From contig CM066041.1 of assembly GCA_033557465.1 (NCBI GenBank), positions 155,533,532 to 155,597,531 of the forward strand: 64,000 nt of DNA, written 5' to 3'. A program made the position numbers and the translations under genes. Below the pieces are notes generated by a model. That model saw only the letters and a program-made list of their open reading frames with translations, was not told the origin of the DNA and did not search any database. This DNA comes from Ichthyophis bannanicus. Lineage: Eukaryota; Chordata; Amphibia; Gymnophiona; Ichthyophiidae. Shown here piece by piece: positions 45,911 to 55,402 of the stretch. Every line of letters begins with the position of its first letter. Positions within the stretch are counted from its first letter, which is position 1.

Positions 45911-46061
45911 GGATGGAGGAAGTGATGTCATCAGCCAACATGGCAGCATAAGTGGAGAGCTCCGGAGGGCAGCTCAAGTTTTTGGCGATATTCCCCCTCG
46001 TTGTGCTTCGATTTTTGGAGGACACAGGTTGCGGGTGAGCGAAGGCATCCCGAGGACTTGT
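45911..46061 (+). promoter_or_regulatory. L1-b 5' UTR with YY1-like and CRE-like sites
   Basis: Within 40 bases of the element start are TGATGTCATCA (CRE/ATF-like palindrome) and AACATGGCAGC, close to the YY1 site that sets transcription start in mammalian L1. The 5' UTR is about 150 bases long before the ORF1 ATG at 46062. Function is inferred from motif and place only. Confidence 0.4.
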
Positions 46062-47018
46062 ATGGCGACAAGAAAAAAGGCAGCGGACCTAAAAGAGTTC
46101 GCGTACGGAGGCGCGAAGTCCCTGACCGGAGAGAAGAAAATGGCGGGACAAAGCGCGGGAACCGGAGAGACTCCCTCTGGTAAGGGGCGGCGGAATGAGG
46201 CACCGACGTTGGCCGACATGCTTGTGCAAAATGTGACAAGGGAAGAATTGTGTGGCTGGTTTGGGGACCTAAAAAATGAAATGCAAGCTGTTAAAACGGA
46301 GGTGGCGGTAATGTGCAGCACGGTGAGGGAGGAGATGGGGGAGCTCAGCCACAAAGTGGAAGAGCATGAGCAGCAATTGGGGAGGCTTGATGCTCGGCAA
46401 AATGCGCTGGCCCATTCCTTCTCAGAGATGGAAGCATGGAAAGACTCACAGCTCTTAAAAATGGAGGACTTAGAGAACCGGTCTCGGAGAAACAACTTGC
46501 GCATCCGAGGGGTGCCGGAGGAGAAGGAGTTTGCGGACAGCGAAAAGGTGGCTACTGCTGTGCTGGGGACTATTCTGCGTGATTTGGGCAAAGAGACTGA
46601 GAGCGTGGACGTGAAGCTTGTTAGAGCCCATCGTGCCCTCGGCCCCAGCAGGCCTAACCGACCGCGAGACTTGGTCCTTTGCTTGGAGGATTATAAATTG
46701 AAGGAACGGATCCTACAATTGATGCGTACCCGCAAGGATTTTCTATGGCAAGGGTATGAAGTGCAGCTATACCCGGACTTAGCTGCAGGGACTCTGCAGC
46801 GGAGGCGGGATATGCAACCTGTCACAGCCATCTTGCGGAGGGAGAATGTCCGTTATAAGTGGTTGTTCCCGTTTGGCCTCCTTTTCACAGTGGGGCTTAA
46901 GAATTGGAAAGTCCACTCGGTATCAGACGCTATGACCGCTATGGCCAAGGCGGGCTTAGAGAGTGGAGTACCCCTGGGCCTGCAGGAGCGGCGGCCTGCG
47001 GCAGTTGAGCAGGAGTGA
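46062..47018 (+). CDS. L1-b ORF1, nucleic-acid-binding protein, intact
   Basis: 318 codons from ATG 46062 (MATRKKAADLKEF) to TGA. The frame is open upstream to 45909, but this ATG begins the family-like protein. Order: basic N-terminus; long coiled coil (about residues 50-125, LKNEMQAVKTEVAVM and heptads onward) for trimerisation; RRM with RSRRNNLRIRGVPEEKEF (about 140-160); C-terminal domain with VKLVRAHRALGPSRPNRPRD and LRRENVRYKWLFPFGL. The protein would bind LINE RNA in the retrotransposition particle. No stop or frameshift is seen. Confidence 0.88.
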   Translation: MATRKKAADLKEFAYGGAKSLTGEKKMAGQSAGTGETPSGKGRRNEAPTLADMLVQNVTREELCGWFGDLKNEMQAVKTEVAVMCSTVREEMGELSHKVEEHEQQLGRLDARQNALAHSFSEMEAWKDSQLLKMEDLENRSRRNNLRIRGVPEEKEFADSEKVATAVLGTILRDLGKETESVDVKLVRAHRALGPSRPNRPRDLVLCLEDYKLKERILQLMRTRKDFLWQGYEVQLYPDLAAGTLQRRRDMQPVTAILRRENVRYKWLFPFGLLFTVGLKNWKVHSVSDAMTAMAKAGLESGVPLGLQERRPAAVEQE

Positions 47019-47199
47019 CAGAGGACTGGTGATAAACGACAGCGGAGTCCGGAGGTGGAGCATGCCAGATCGGATAGAGAGGAGGACACTTGCAATGCTG
47101 GGGACTCCTTGTGTTAGGGTCTGTTTCTTATGCTGTGCATTGTTTTGGAATGCTGAGTTAGATTTGTGTTTGTGGTGCTGCATGAGTTCTGTGGAGGAT

Positions 47200-47655
47200 T
47201 CATTGTTCTGGGAGGTGGAGGGGGGAGGGTAAATGGAAGGGGTTGGGGGGAGGGAGAAGGTGGGTGTGTGGGGAAGGGGGAGAGGGGGGGGAGAGGGGGG
47301 TGTGGGAGGTGAAGTGTGGGGATGTTTTAGGGAATGTGGCGGAGGAGAGTAGGGGGCGGAACAAGGGGATTAGATAAGAGAGGGGGGAGGGAAGGGGGGG
47401 AAGTGTGTAGGGGTGGGGAGGGGGGGGAAGTGTGTAGGGGTGGGGAGGGGGGGACAGGGGGTAGCTGCCTCTGGCTGATGGACACTACTCCGATGGTGGC
47501 CTCCGGTGGAAGGAGGGGGGATCAGCGGGGGGAAGGGGGGGGAGGGGGGGAGCAGGGGTTGGGGGTAACGTTAGGGGAGGGGGGGGGGCATGGGCGCCAG
47601 GGGAGGGGGGGAGGGGAGGGGGGTGGGGGGGGGGAAAAGGTGGGCCAACAGCAGA
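47200..47655 (+). repeat. G-rich inter-ORF region of L1-b
   Basis: Dense runs of three or more G on the plus strand for about 450 bases, including two nearly identical 33-base units near 47390-47455 (GGGGAAGTGTGTAGGGGTGG). Such sequence could form G-quadruplexes in RNA and in the non-template strand. It lies between ORF1 and the start of ORF2. Confidence 0.7.
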
Positions 47656-47659
47656 TGGT

Positions 47660-50600
47660 CGTGGCTACACTAAATGTGAGGAGGTTGGGAACTTGGAGGA
47701 AACGCAGATTGTTGGAGAGGGAAGGTGGTAGGTTGCGTGCAGACTTTTTATGTCTCCAGGAAACCCATTTGAAGGTTGGCCAGGAGCGTCTGCTACAGTC
47801 CAAGCGCTACCCACGGGTGCTATTAGCTGGGCAGAGGGCTGAGGCCCGGAGGGGGGGGGGGTGGGTATTCTGGTGGGGGTGAATTGGGTGGATAAGGTGG
47901 TGGGGGAATATCGCGATAAGCAGGGTAGAGCGGTGGGGCTTAAAGTGCAGGTGGGGAGGGAGCAAGTTTGGATAGTGTGTCTGTACGGCCCCAATGAAAA
48001 ACAGGGGGAATTTTTTGATAGGCTGCAATCTGAACTGGGGGGCCTGAGTGGGGCCCCTATTATTCTGGGGGGGGATTTTAATTTAACGGTCAACCCACGA
48101 TTAGACAATGGGGGGGGGTAGCGGGTTGGGTAAGAGAGTGGACAGGGTCAAGTTGCGGCGCATGTAAGTGGGGTTGGGGCTGGAAGATGTGGAGGAGTCA
48201 GCACCCGGGATGTAAGCAGTACACTTTTTATTCTGCTCCCCATGGTACGTATAGTCGGATAGATATGTTATGGGCAGGGGGAGGGTGGTTGAACAGGGTG
48301 CTTGAAGCGGATCAGGGCTCGATTACGTGGACAGACCATGCGCCTGTATGGGTGAAATTTAATTTGGGATATGATGATGAAGGCGTTAAGTTCTGGAGAT
48401 TGAATGAGGCCCTGCTGGATGAACCAGCTGTGATAGAGCGGTTAGGGAAGGTGGTGCGGGAATATCAAGCTTTTAATTTAAATGGGGAAGTTGAGTTAGG
48501 GGTGGTGTGGGATGGGCTTAAGGCAGTAGTGAGGGGGCATTTGGTGCAAGAGGCGGCCAGGAGGCGTAGGCAGCGCAGGGAGAGGGAACGGGGGTTGTTA
48601 GATGAGATTGGTCGGTTGGAACGGATGGGTGTTGGGAAGCGTGGAGGGGAGGTGATGGAGAAACTGAAAGCGCTAAGGGGGGAGTTAGGGCAGTTGCGTG
48701 CGAGCGACATAGCCTTTGAGTTGCGGGTGTTAAAGCTGGGTTGGTTTGAGGGAGGAAATAGGGTGGGGCGGCGTTTGGCGCAAAGGCTACGGCGTAGAAC
48801 CCACCAGCATACTATTGGAGGTATTCGAGGAGTGGGGGGGAGGTTGGAGCATGGGAATAATGAAATTAGGGAGGTGTTCGTGGACTATTATACCAAACTA
48901 TACACAAGTGAAGTGCAAGGTGGGAAGGCTCAATGTGAGAAATACTTACGAGATTGTGACATGCCTACCCTGTCTAGCGGAGAGTCAGAATGGTTAGATC
49001 GGCCCATAACGGAGGGAGAGGTGACAGCTGCGATTGGCATTTTGAAACGTGGTAAGGCTCCTGGGCTGGATGGGCTGTCAGGGCGGTTTTATCAAGTGTT
49101 CCGGGCCAGCTTGGGGCCTTTGATGGTTGAGGTGTTTAACGGGGTGTTGATAGGGGGAGAAGCCCCCCGTTCCTTGAGGGAAGCTGGCATAACCCTTATT
49201 CCTAAACCGGGCAAGGATCTAATGGTGTGTGGGTCGTACCGGCCTATTTCTTTATTAAATGTAGACGCTAAGTTGATGGCTAAGGTGTTGGCTACTAGAC
49301 TGGCTGCGGTGATGCCTGCCCTGATACACCCCGATCAAACAGGGTTTATAGGGGGGAGGCAAGGGGGGGATAATATTCGTAAGATTTGTAATCTCACGTG
49401 GGAGGTGCAGCGGACAGGGCAGGAGGCCGTTTTTCTTTCGGTGGATGCTGAAAAAGCGTTTGATCGGGTAGAGTGGCCTTTTATGTTGGGGGTGTTGGAG
49501 AAAGTTGGGCTGGGTGTTCATTTCCTTCAGTGGGTACAAGCGCTGTATGCGGGGCCGCAGGCGAGAGTGCGGGTGAATGGCGGTTATTCGGGGCCGTTCG
49601 GTCTCGGTAGAGGTACTAGACAGGGCTGTCCCCTCTGCTCTTTGCCTTGGTCATAGAGCCGTTGGCGGCAAGGGTCAGGAGGTCAATAGATGTAAAAGGG
49701 GTTTTAATGAACTCCCAGGAAGTTAAAATCACTCTCTTCGCGGATGATGTGATTTTTACGCTTCGAGAACCTTTGATGTCATTACCGAACTTAATGAGGG
49801 AGATTGAGGAGTACAGTAAAGTGGCGGGGTATAAGATTAATGATAGTAAATCAGAGATTTTGGGGTTTAATTTACGTGGGGAGATAGAGGTTGGCCTGAA
49901 AGGGGCGTTTGCGTTTCGCTGGGTGAGGATGCAGCATCGGTACCTGGGTATCCAGATGGGTAAGCATGTCGAGGGGTTAGGGAGAGTTAATTATGGCAGA
50001 CTATTGCAGGAGGTGCGGAGTGATCTTCAGAAGTGGAAGGGGTTATACTTAACATGGCTAGGCAGGATTGCCGTGCTAAAGATGAATGTTTTACCTCGTT
50101 TTTTGTTTTTATTTAGCTCCCTACCGTGCAAGGTGCCTCGGAGCTATTTAAAGCAGGTGCAGCAACTCTTGCTGGCTTTTGTGTGGGGGGGGGAAACATC
50201 CGAGGGGTAGCGCGGCTTCCGATGTCTAGCCCCCGTCAGGAGGGGGGCTGGGTGGCCCCTGGCTGGAACAATCTTACTTGGCCTCGCAGTTAAGGGCCTT
50301 GCAGAGTTGGCAAGGGGGGGAGGAGGTTCCGCGGTGGGTGTACCTGGAGGGGATCCGGAAAGGGGCGAGAGTTTGGCGAAGTGGATTTGGGATCCCGGAG
50401 CAGTGGCAGAGGGAAGGGGGATGGGTAACCCCTTTCGAACTTTGACGAAAGAGCTTTGGTTGCGGTTTGAAACGTCCCTTGCTAGGGGGGAAGCGTTATA
50501 CTAGGAGTATGTATATTACGGGGGTCCGGGAGTTTAGCCCGGGGAGAGAAGGAGGAGTGTTTCTTGAATGGGCAAGGAAGGGGTTGAGGGCTATGGGTCA

Positions 50601-51485
50601 ACTACTTACGGCGGGGGGGGAGTTGAAGAGGTGGGGGGAGTTGGTGAAGGAGTTTGGGTTGGAGAGTAAGGGGTTTTTTGCATATTTACAGGTGGCGTCT
50701 TTCGTAGGCAGGCGGGAAGTTAAGGAGGACCTGGGTAAAGCAGCTACGAAGGTAGAGACCCTATTGGAAAGCGGGGGGCGCAAGGGGGCTATTACCCACT
50801 TTTATGCGGCGTTGCTTGACCTGCAGGGGGTGGGGGGGAGCATTAGAGGGGAAGAGATATGGGAAAAGGTCCTGGGGGGGGGGAGTGGTCCCGGGAACGC
50901 TGGCAGGACATTTACGGGTGGTCAAAAAAATTGGCACCGGGGACGGTTTATTTGGAGGGGAGTTTGAAGATTAGATATCACACCTATTGGACCCCATGGA
51001 AGTTGCGGGTCCTGGGGACGGGGAATTTGGGAGAGTGTTGGAGGGGGTGCACGGGGAAGGGTGATTTATATCATCTGTTGTGGGATTGTCCATTGGTACG
51101 GGGTATGTGGGGGGATTGGGAACTTGTTATTCGGGAGGTGACGGGGCTCCCCATTGTATTAACTCCAGCCATGGTATTGTTGAATGAGTTGGGGGATGAA
51201 GGGGAGCGGGAGCAGCTTCAGCTGATTGGCTACTGTATTCTATCGGCGAGGGGGGAGCTCCTGGTGCGATGGAAAAGTCGGGCTGTCCCCACTCGGGGAG
51301 ATATAGTGGGGCGGTTATGTGAACTGAAAGGTATGTGTGAGATCGCAGCGTATGGTAAGCATCGGCTGCAGACCTTCAGACTGATGTGGCAAAGATTTGA
51401 TGTATGGCTCTTGAAATGGAGAGGGGGGTGTAAGCTGTTGCGGGTGTCAGGATTGGAACTCTGGGCCTGTAGCACGGGCCCCTAG
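47660..51485 (+). pseudogene. L1-b ORF2 (endonuclease, reverse transcriptase, C-terminal knuckle)
   Basis: Order of domains: APE-type endonuclease (VATLNVRRLGTW; FLCLQETHLK; VCLYGPNEKQGEFF; IILGGDFNLT; WTDHAPVW) from 47660 to about 48360. Linker, then RT (RGKAPGLDGLSGRFY; YRPISLLNVDAKLMAKVLA; SVDAEKAFDRVEW; FADDVIFTL). Last, a Cys/His-rich tail (CWRGCTGKGDLYHLLWDCPL) near 51030-51090. Frameshifts lie in the G-run at 47850-47860, between 48100 and 48190, at about 49632 (a few bases missing after RQGCPL), and at about 50200-50860. The catalytic residues seen are all conserved, so decay is recent. Confidence 0.85.
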
Positions 51486-51822
51486 GGGAGGGGGGTTGGG
51501 GCGGGGGGGATGGGTTGGTGGGGTTTTTTTTTCTGCTGGGCGGTGGGGGGAGGGGCTGGGTGGGGTTCTTAGGGGTTTTTGGGGGGGGTACTGAAAGGGT
51601 TCCCTGGGACATTGTTTAGTTGCCAGAGGTAGCAATGTATTATATGGGTGGGGGGAGGGGGGGGTAATATTGAAACTGTTGGTCACCACTGTCTTAATCG
51701 GTTACCTCTGTGGTGGGGTTAAGTGTTTGCCCCACCCAGAGATTTTGTTGTAATGTGATTCTATTTGTGAGTTGGTGGAACTAAATAAATAAAGTTTAAA
51801 AAAAAAAAATATGACTGCTCGT

Positions 51823-53802
51823 ATAGTTTCTGAATTGAAAAGTTTTGATAACCTTTCTCTAGTGCTACAGCAGTTTTTATTGAGTATCAGGCAGGACTGG
51901 CCCAACCACTAGGCAAACTAGGCAACCTCTAGAGGGCAGCAAATGCAGGCTATTCAAAGCTAAATAAATTTTGAGAGCCAGTGGGGGTGTAAAGCTTGAG
52001 GTTTGCCTAGGGCTCCGACACTATGAACTAATAGGACCAGCCCTAGATTCAGGGTTGAATTTCATGCAGTGTGGGTGCTCTTTAAGCATCTATGATTAGA
52101 TTATCTATTGCCTTTAACTGAGCCTTTAGCATCTTATCAACCAACTTTTATGTTGCACTCTCAAGCCAGGATTTATTAGAAGGGCCTTTTGTTGTGGAGA
52201 TGTTGAGCCTCTGCCCCCAGGCCACAGCCATGTCCTGCCCCCTCAGACAGCTTGAGAGAGAGAAAACAAGATACAGTAGAAACCTGGAGGGCAGAGGCCA
52301 AATGGCTCCATGGATAGCGCTGAAGCATATGTCTACTGCTAACACAACAATGGGGGTGACCTATTGCAAGTTATATTCTGCTTAATCCAAGCACGAGCTC
52401 AGTCTAACTGTGGTACATCACCTCAAAATAGCTCTTCATAAAAATAGCACAAAACCTCAATAGAGCAGGAAGTAAAACAATGAAAAGACTGCACCAATTT
52501 TAAACATCCCCAAATGTCTGAACACACAACCAAGCCTTTAGCTTCTTGCAAAAGGTTAAGTAACTTTTTAATCTGCAGATTAGGCAGAGCATTTCAAAAA
52601 CTTGGCCCAGCCACCAAAAAAACTGAATATTAAGCAGACATGAATCTCTTTTGACAAAGGTGGAACCTATAATAGTTTTGTAATAAAAGACTGTAATGCT
52701 CTCTCCATAGACTGGTAAGGTGGGGGAGAAAAGAAAGGGCAACAGAGCATGACTATTGGAGGAGGGATAAGGAAGAAGGGAGAGGTAAGGGTGGATGAGT
52801 GATTGTCTAGGAGAGGAGACAGAGGGTGATCATCAGTGGAGAGAACAAGGATGAACCTGGAGGGAGAGAGAAAAAGGATAGTTGAATCTGAGGGAGGCAA
52901 TGCAGGGTGTGCTAAGAGTGAAAGTCTGGGATGAAGATGTGTTAAAAGGAAGGAAGGAAAAAGGGGGGGGGGTGACTGCATGGGTAGTAAGTGGCTTGTG
53001 TTTTAATTGGAGATTTCTACAAGTTAGATTTGTATATGCAAGTCTGTACATCAGTGAATACAAGGGCAGTGTGCATGTTTGGGCGGATTTGGATTGGTGT
53101 TTGACAGTGACTGACTGCATGGATAGGGAGTAACAAGGTGTGGTGTGTATGAGGGGACAGATGTCTACACATGCTTATTTGGGGTCTGTGCGTACGTGCA
53201 CGAGTGAGTGAAAGGGATGCAGGATGTGCTGGGATTGCTGGACTCTTGGGATTTATATTGAAGGAAGATGCACTTTCATCCTTGTGGGGAAATGGGAGAT
53301 TGCTAGTTTCTTAAATAATTCCATTTTGCTTTTGCATCCTTACTTGCGCTAAATTTAGCAGTGGCCCGGGACAACAAAATATTTAGTTTTATTTAAGTCT
53401 TTACCTGGGGCCATGTCTTTAACAGAACATCTAGATAGTCGAGAGACTGAGGCTGATTTCCGTAGTCCTTTTATCCCATTCAAACACGATAACCTTCCCC
53501 CGATTCACAATATCAGAGGGATATCCCCCCTCCCCCCAGCATAATTAGAGACCCAGCAAAATTAAAATGAGCTCAACACCCCTGATATAGAGGTTGTGTC
53601 AGCTGCTGTTCACTTCAGAAGTCATTGAAACATATTTGAACATGGGTGCACACCCATATATTTTCATATCATTTAGTGGAGAAGAGTCTCTTCCCCTACT
53701 CCTTATCACTATAATCCAATAGCAGTGGTACATCCTGAAATCTCAACCAGGATCACCTGCAATATAATCTCTCATTAAACCATCATCCTTCCTCCATAGT
53801 AC
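51823..53802. other. PRODH intron sequence, mostly unrecognised
   Basis: Intron between L1-b and the exon at 53803. The stretch 52400-52690 (AGCATTTCAAAAACTTGGCC and neighbours) resembles LINE 3' UTR sequence on the minus strand, but weakly. GA-rich sequence covers 52720-52965. No exon was recognised. Confidence 0.45.
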
Positions 53803-53978
53803 CTGTGGTACATTTCATTGGTCTTCTTGTAAGTTGGGTTAATAGGGTCCTCATAGCCCAATTCTGCTGCTCTCTTCCGCTCTTGCTGCATGTATGCACC
53901 CCTCACCAGTTTGGCACCAAAATACCAACCCTCGCGGCATGAGAGTTCCACATCTGCACTCACATTATCATATGCTTC
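53803..53978 (-). CDS. PRODH: PRODH internal exon (58 codons plus 2 nt)
   Basis: Second PRODH exon in transcript order. The acceptor is TTGCAG above 53978 and the donor GTACTA below 53803. It opens in phase 0 with EAYDNVSADVEL and closes with NEMYH plus the first two bases of an Arg codon. That split codon is completed by the exon at 15043. The KLVRGAYMQQER segment carries the conserved FAD-contacting Arg of the family, and GYEDPINPTY is typical of PRODH and absent from PRODH2. No disruption is seen. The next intron is about 38.8 kb and holds most of the transposable elements of the window. Confidence 0.96.
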
Positions 53979-54080
53979 CTGCAACAAGAGAACACCATTT
54001 ATACAAGATTTCGGTTTTTATCTTGTGTGGAACTGTCCGGGAAAGATGATGGATTGGGGTGGGGGAGGGGAGGGTCTCAC

Positions 54081-54227
54081 CTTCAGGTAGCACTGGTAGG
54101 TGTTGAAAATTATGGGTTTCTCAATATTGAACTTGCGCTGCATCTCCAGTGTAAGACGGCTGATAGCAGGCTGGAAATATGTCTGTTCAGCATCTACCAT
54201 CAGCCTCACTCCAATCTTCAAAGCTTT
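54081..54227 (-). CDS. PRODH: PRODH internal exon (49 codons), proline dehydrogenase
   Basis: Internal coding exon of mitochondrial proline dehydrogenase, the FAD enzyme of the inner membrane that oxidises L-proline to pyrroline-5-carboxylate. The minus strand has an acceptor (TTCGTAG) just above 54227 and a donor (GTGAGA) below 54081, enclosing exactly 49 codons in phase 0. It begins [18 protein letters not shown] and ends NTYQCYLK. The VDAEQ and NTYQ motifs are hallmarks of the PRODH barrel. PRODH rather than PRODH2 is favoured by [17 protein letters not shown]. The exon is followed after 102 bp by the next PRODH exon. Upstream exons lie beyond the window or in unrecognised sequence to the right. 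It is the most 5' PRODH exon seen here. Confidence 0.95.
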
Positions 54228-54339
54228 CTACGAAGAAAGGACATGAACAATCTTAAGAGAAGAAAAAAATTGTAGGAACCAGAAACAAGTTGATAGATAC
54301 AAAAAAGGAAAGGGTAAAGGTTAATGCTCCACTGATAAA

Positions 54340-54705
54340 GCATAGTTACTCACCTGTAACAGGTGATCTCCGGGAACAGCAAGAATTTAGTCTTCACATA
54401 TGGGTATCGTCGGTACCGACGGAGCCTGCGTGGGAATGCTCCCCAGCGTACAATTAGAAAGCTTTTGGGAGCATCCCACAGTGCCTGCGTGCTGACTTCC
54501 CGCCTTTCCCAACTGCCTCTCTCCAGTTGAGTTTAAAGCTGAGACAAAGAGAGAGAGAGGGAAAGAGAGAGAGAGAGATACAACTCCTAGGGGAGGTGGG
54601 CGGGTTGTGAAGACTAAATTCCTGCTGTTCCCAGAGATCACCTGTTACAGGTGAGAAACTATGCTATCTCCAGGAACAAGCAGGAATGTAGTCTTCACAT
54701 ATAGG
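54340..54705 (-). repeat. DIRS right ITR and ICR, copy G
   Basis: ITR 54340-54535 begins GCATAGTTACTCACCTGTAA and carries the CGTCGGTACCGACG palindrome near 54409. The GA-rich spacer is at 54540-54585. ICR 54606-54703 joins the complements of right and left ends. Confidence 0.85.
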
Positions 54706-54799
54706 GACTCCCTAGCTTTAGATGCCAGAGAGAGACCCCAGAAGTTGTGTGTCCCTGTGAAAGGGCTCCACTTCCCCCCATGGATCTCTGGCATCCAAC

Positions 54800-55360
54800 C
54801 AGGGATGGTGGGTAGAAGTTGATTAGGTATGGAACAGGTGTTGAAGAACAGCCTGACTAAACAAGGCATCCCGGCGGGAGTCCTTGTCTAAGCAGAAATG
54901 GGCTGTGAAGGTATGTACCGAAGCCTAAGTAGCTGCTCGACAGGAAGCTGCAATAACACTCAAATGGACCCTTACTGAGTTAGTTTTAAGACCTGCATTG
55001 GACAAATGAAGGAGATACTCCAGCAATGATTCCATAGGTATCGCAAGGGGGTTAAGACCCTTCTGCGAACACCATATGGTAAACCTTTTCCACTTGAAAG
55101 CATAAGAGCATCTCGTGGAAGGTTTCCTGGAAGCAAAAAGAATATCTTTTACTTGCTGAGGAAGATTAAGATCATGGAGATCTAGGCCTTCAGCAACAAA
55201 GCCCTGAGACGCAGAGACTGGGGATTGGGATGCCATAACATTCCGTCCTCCTGGGATAGGAGATCTGGAGCAGACCCTAACTCCAGGGAGGGAGTTTGAG
55301 AGAGATGTAGAAGCAGAGGGTACCACACTTGCTGTGGCCAATGTGGAGCTATGAGAATCA
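54800..55360 (-). pseudogene. DIRS recombinase, copy G, with internal deletion
   Basis: The N-terminal domain is open at 54925-55250: LNLPQQVKDILFASRKPSTR, SYAFKWKRFTIWCSQKGLNP, LEYLLHLSNAGLKTNSVRVH. At 54941 the sequence jumps to the C-terminal Tyr block (about 54850-54930). The first catalytic Arg and the HxxR box are therefore gone. Confidence 0.8.
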
Positions 55361-55402
55361 TACAGCCTCCGTCTCTCTGAAGCTTGAACAGGGTTTTGGG
55401 AA

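Larger units (their letters stand above)
45911..51805 (+). mobile_element. L1/Tx1-type LINE 'L1-b', full length
   Basis: A 5.9-kb element with 5' UTR, ORF1, a G-rich inter-ORF region, ORF2, 3' UTR and poly(A) tail (GTTTAAAAAAAAAA, to about 51805). The 17-bp target duplication AAAATATGACTGCTCGT is perfect at 45894-45910 and 51806-51822. It sits in the PRODH intron, antisense to PRODH. ORF1 is intact; ORF2 has several frameshifts. Confidence 0.9.

Noticed and set aside
47334..47660. Gly/Arg-rich open stretch before ORF2 of L1-b
   Set aside because: It is the translation of the G-rich inter-ORF region and has no similarity to a protein. Only the part from about 47660 is ORF2 endonuclease.
51376..51689. 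Pro-rich minus-strand frames near the end of L1-b
   Set aside because: They are antisense readings of G-rich ORF2 and 3' UTR sequence.
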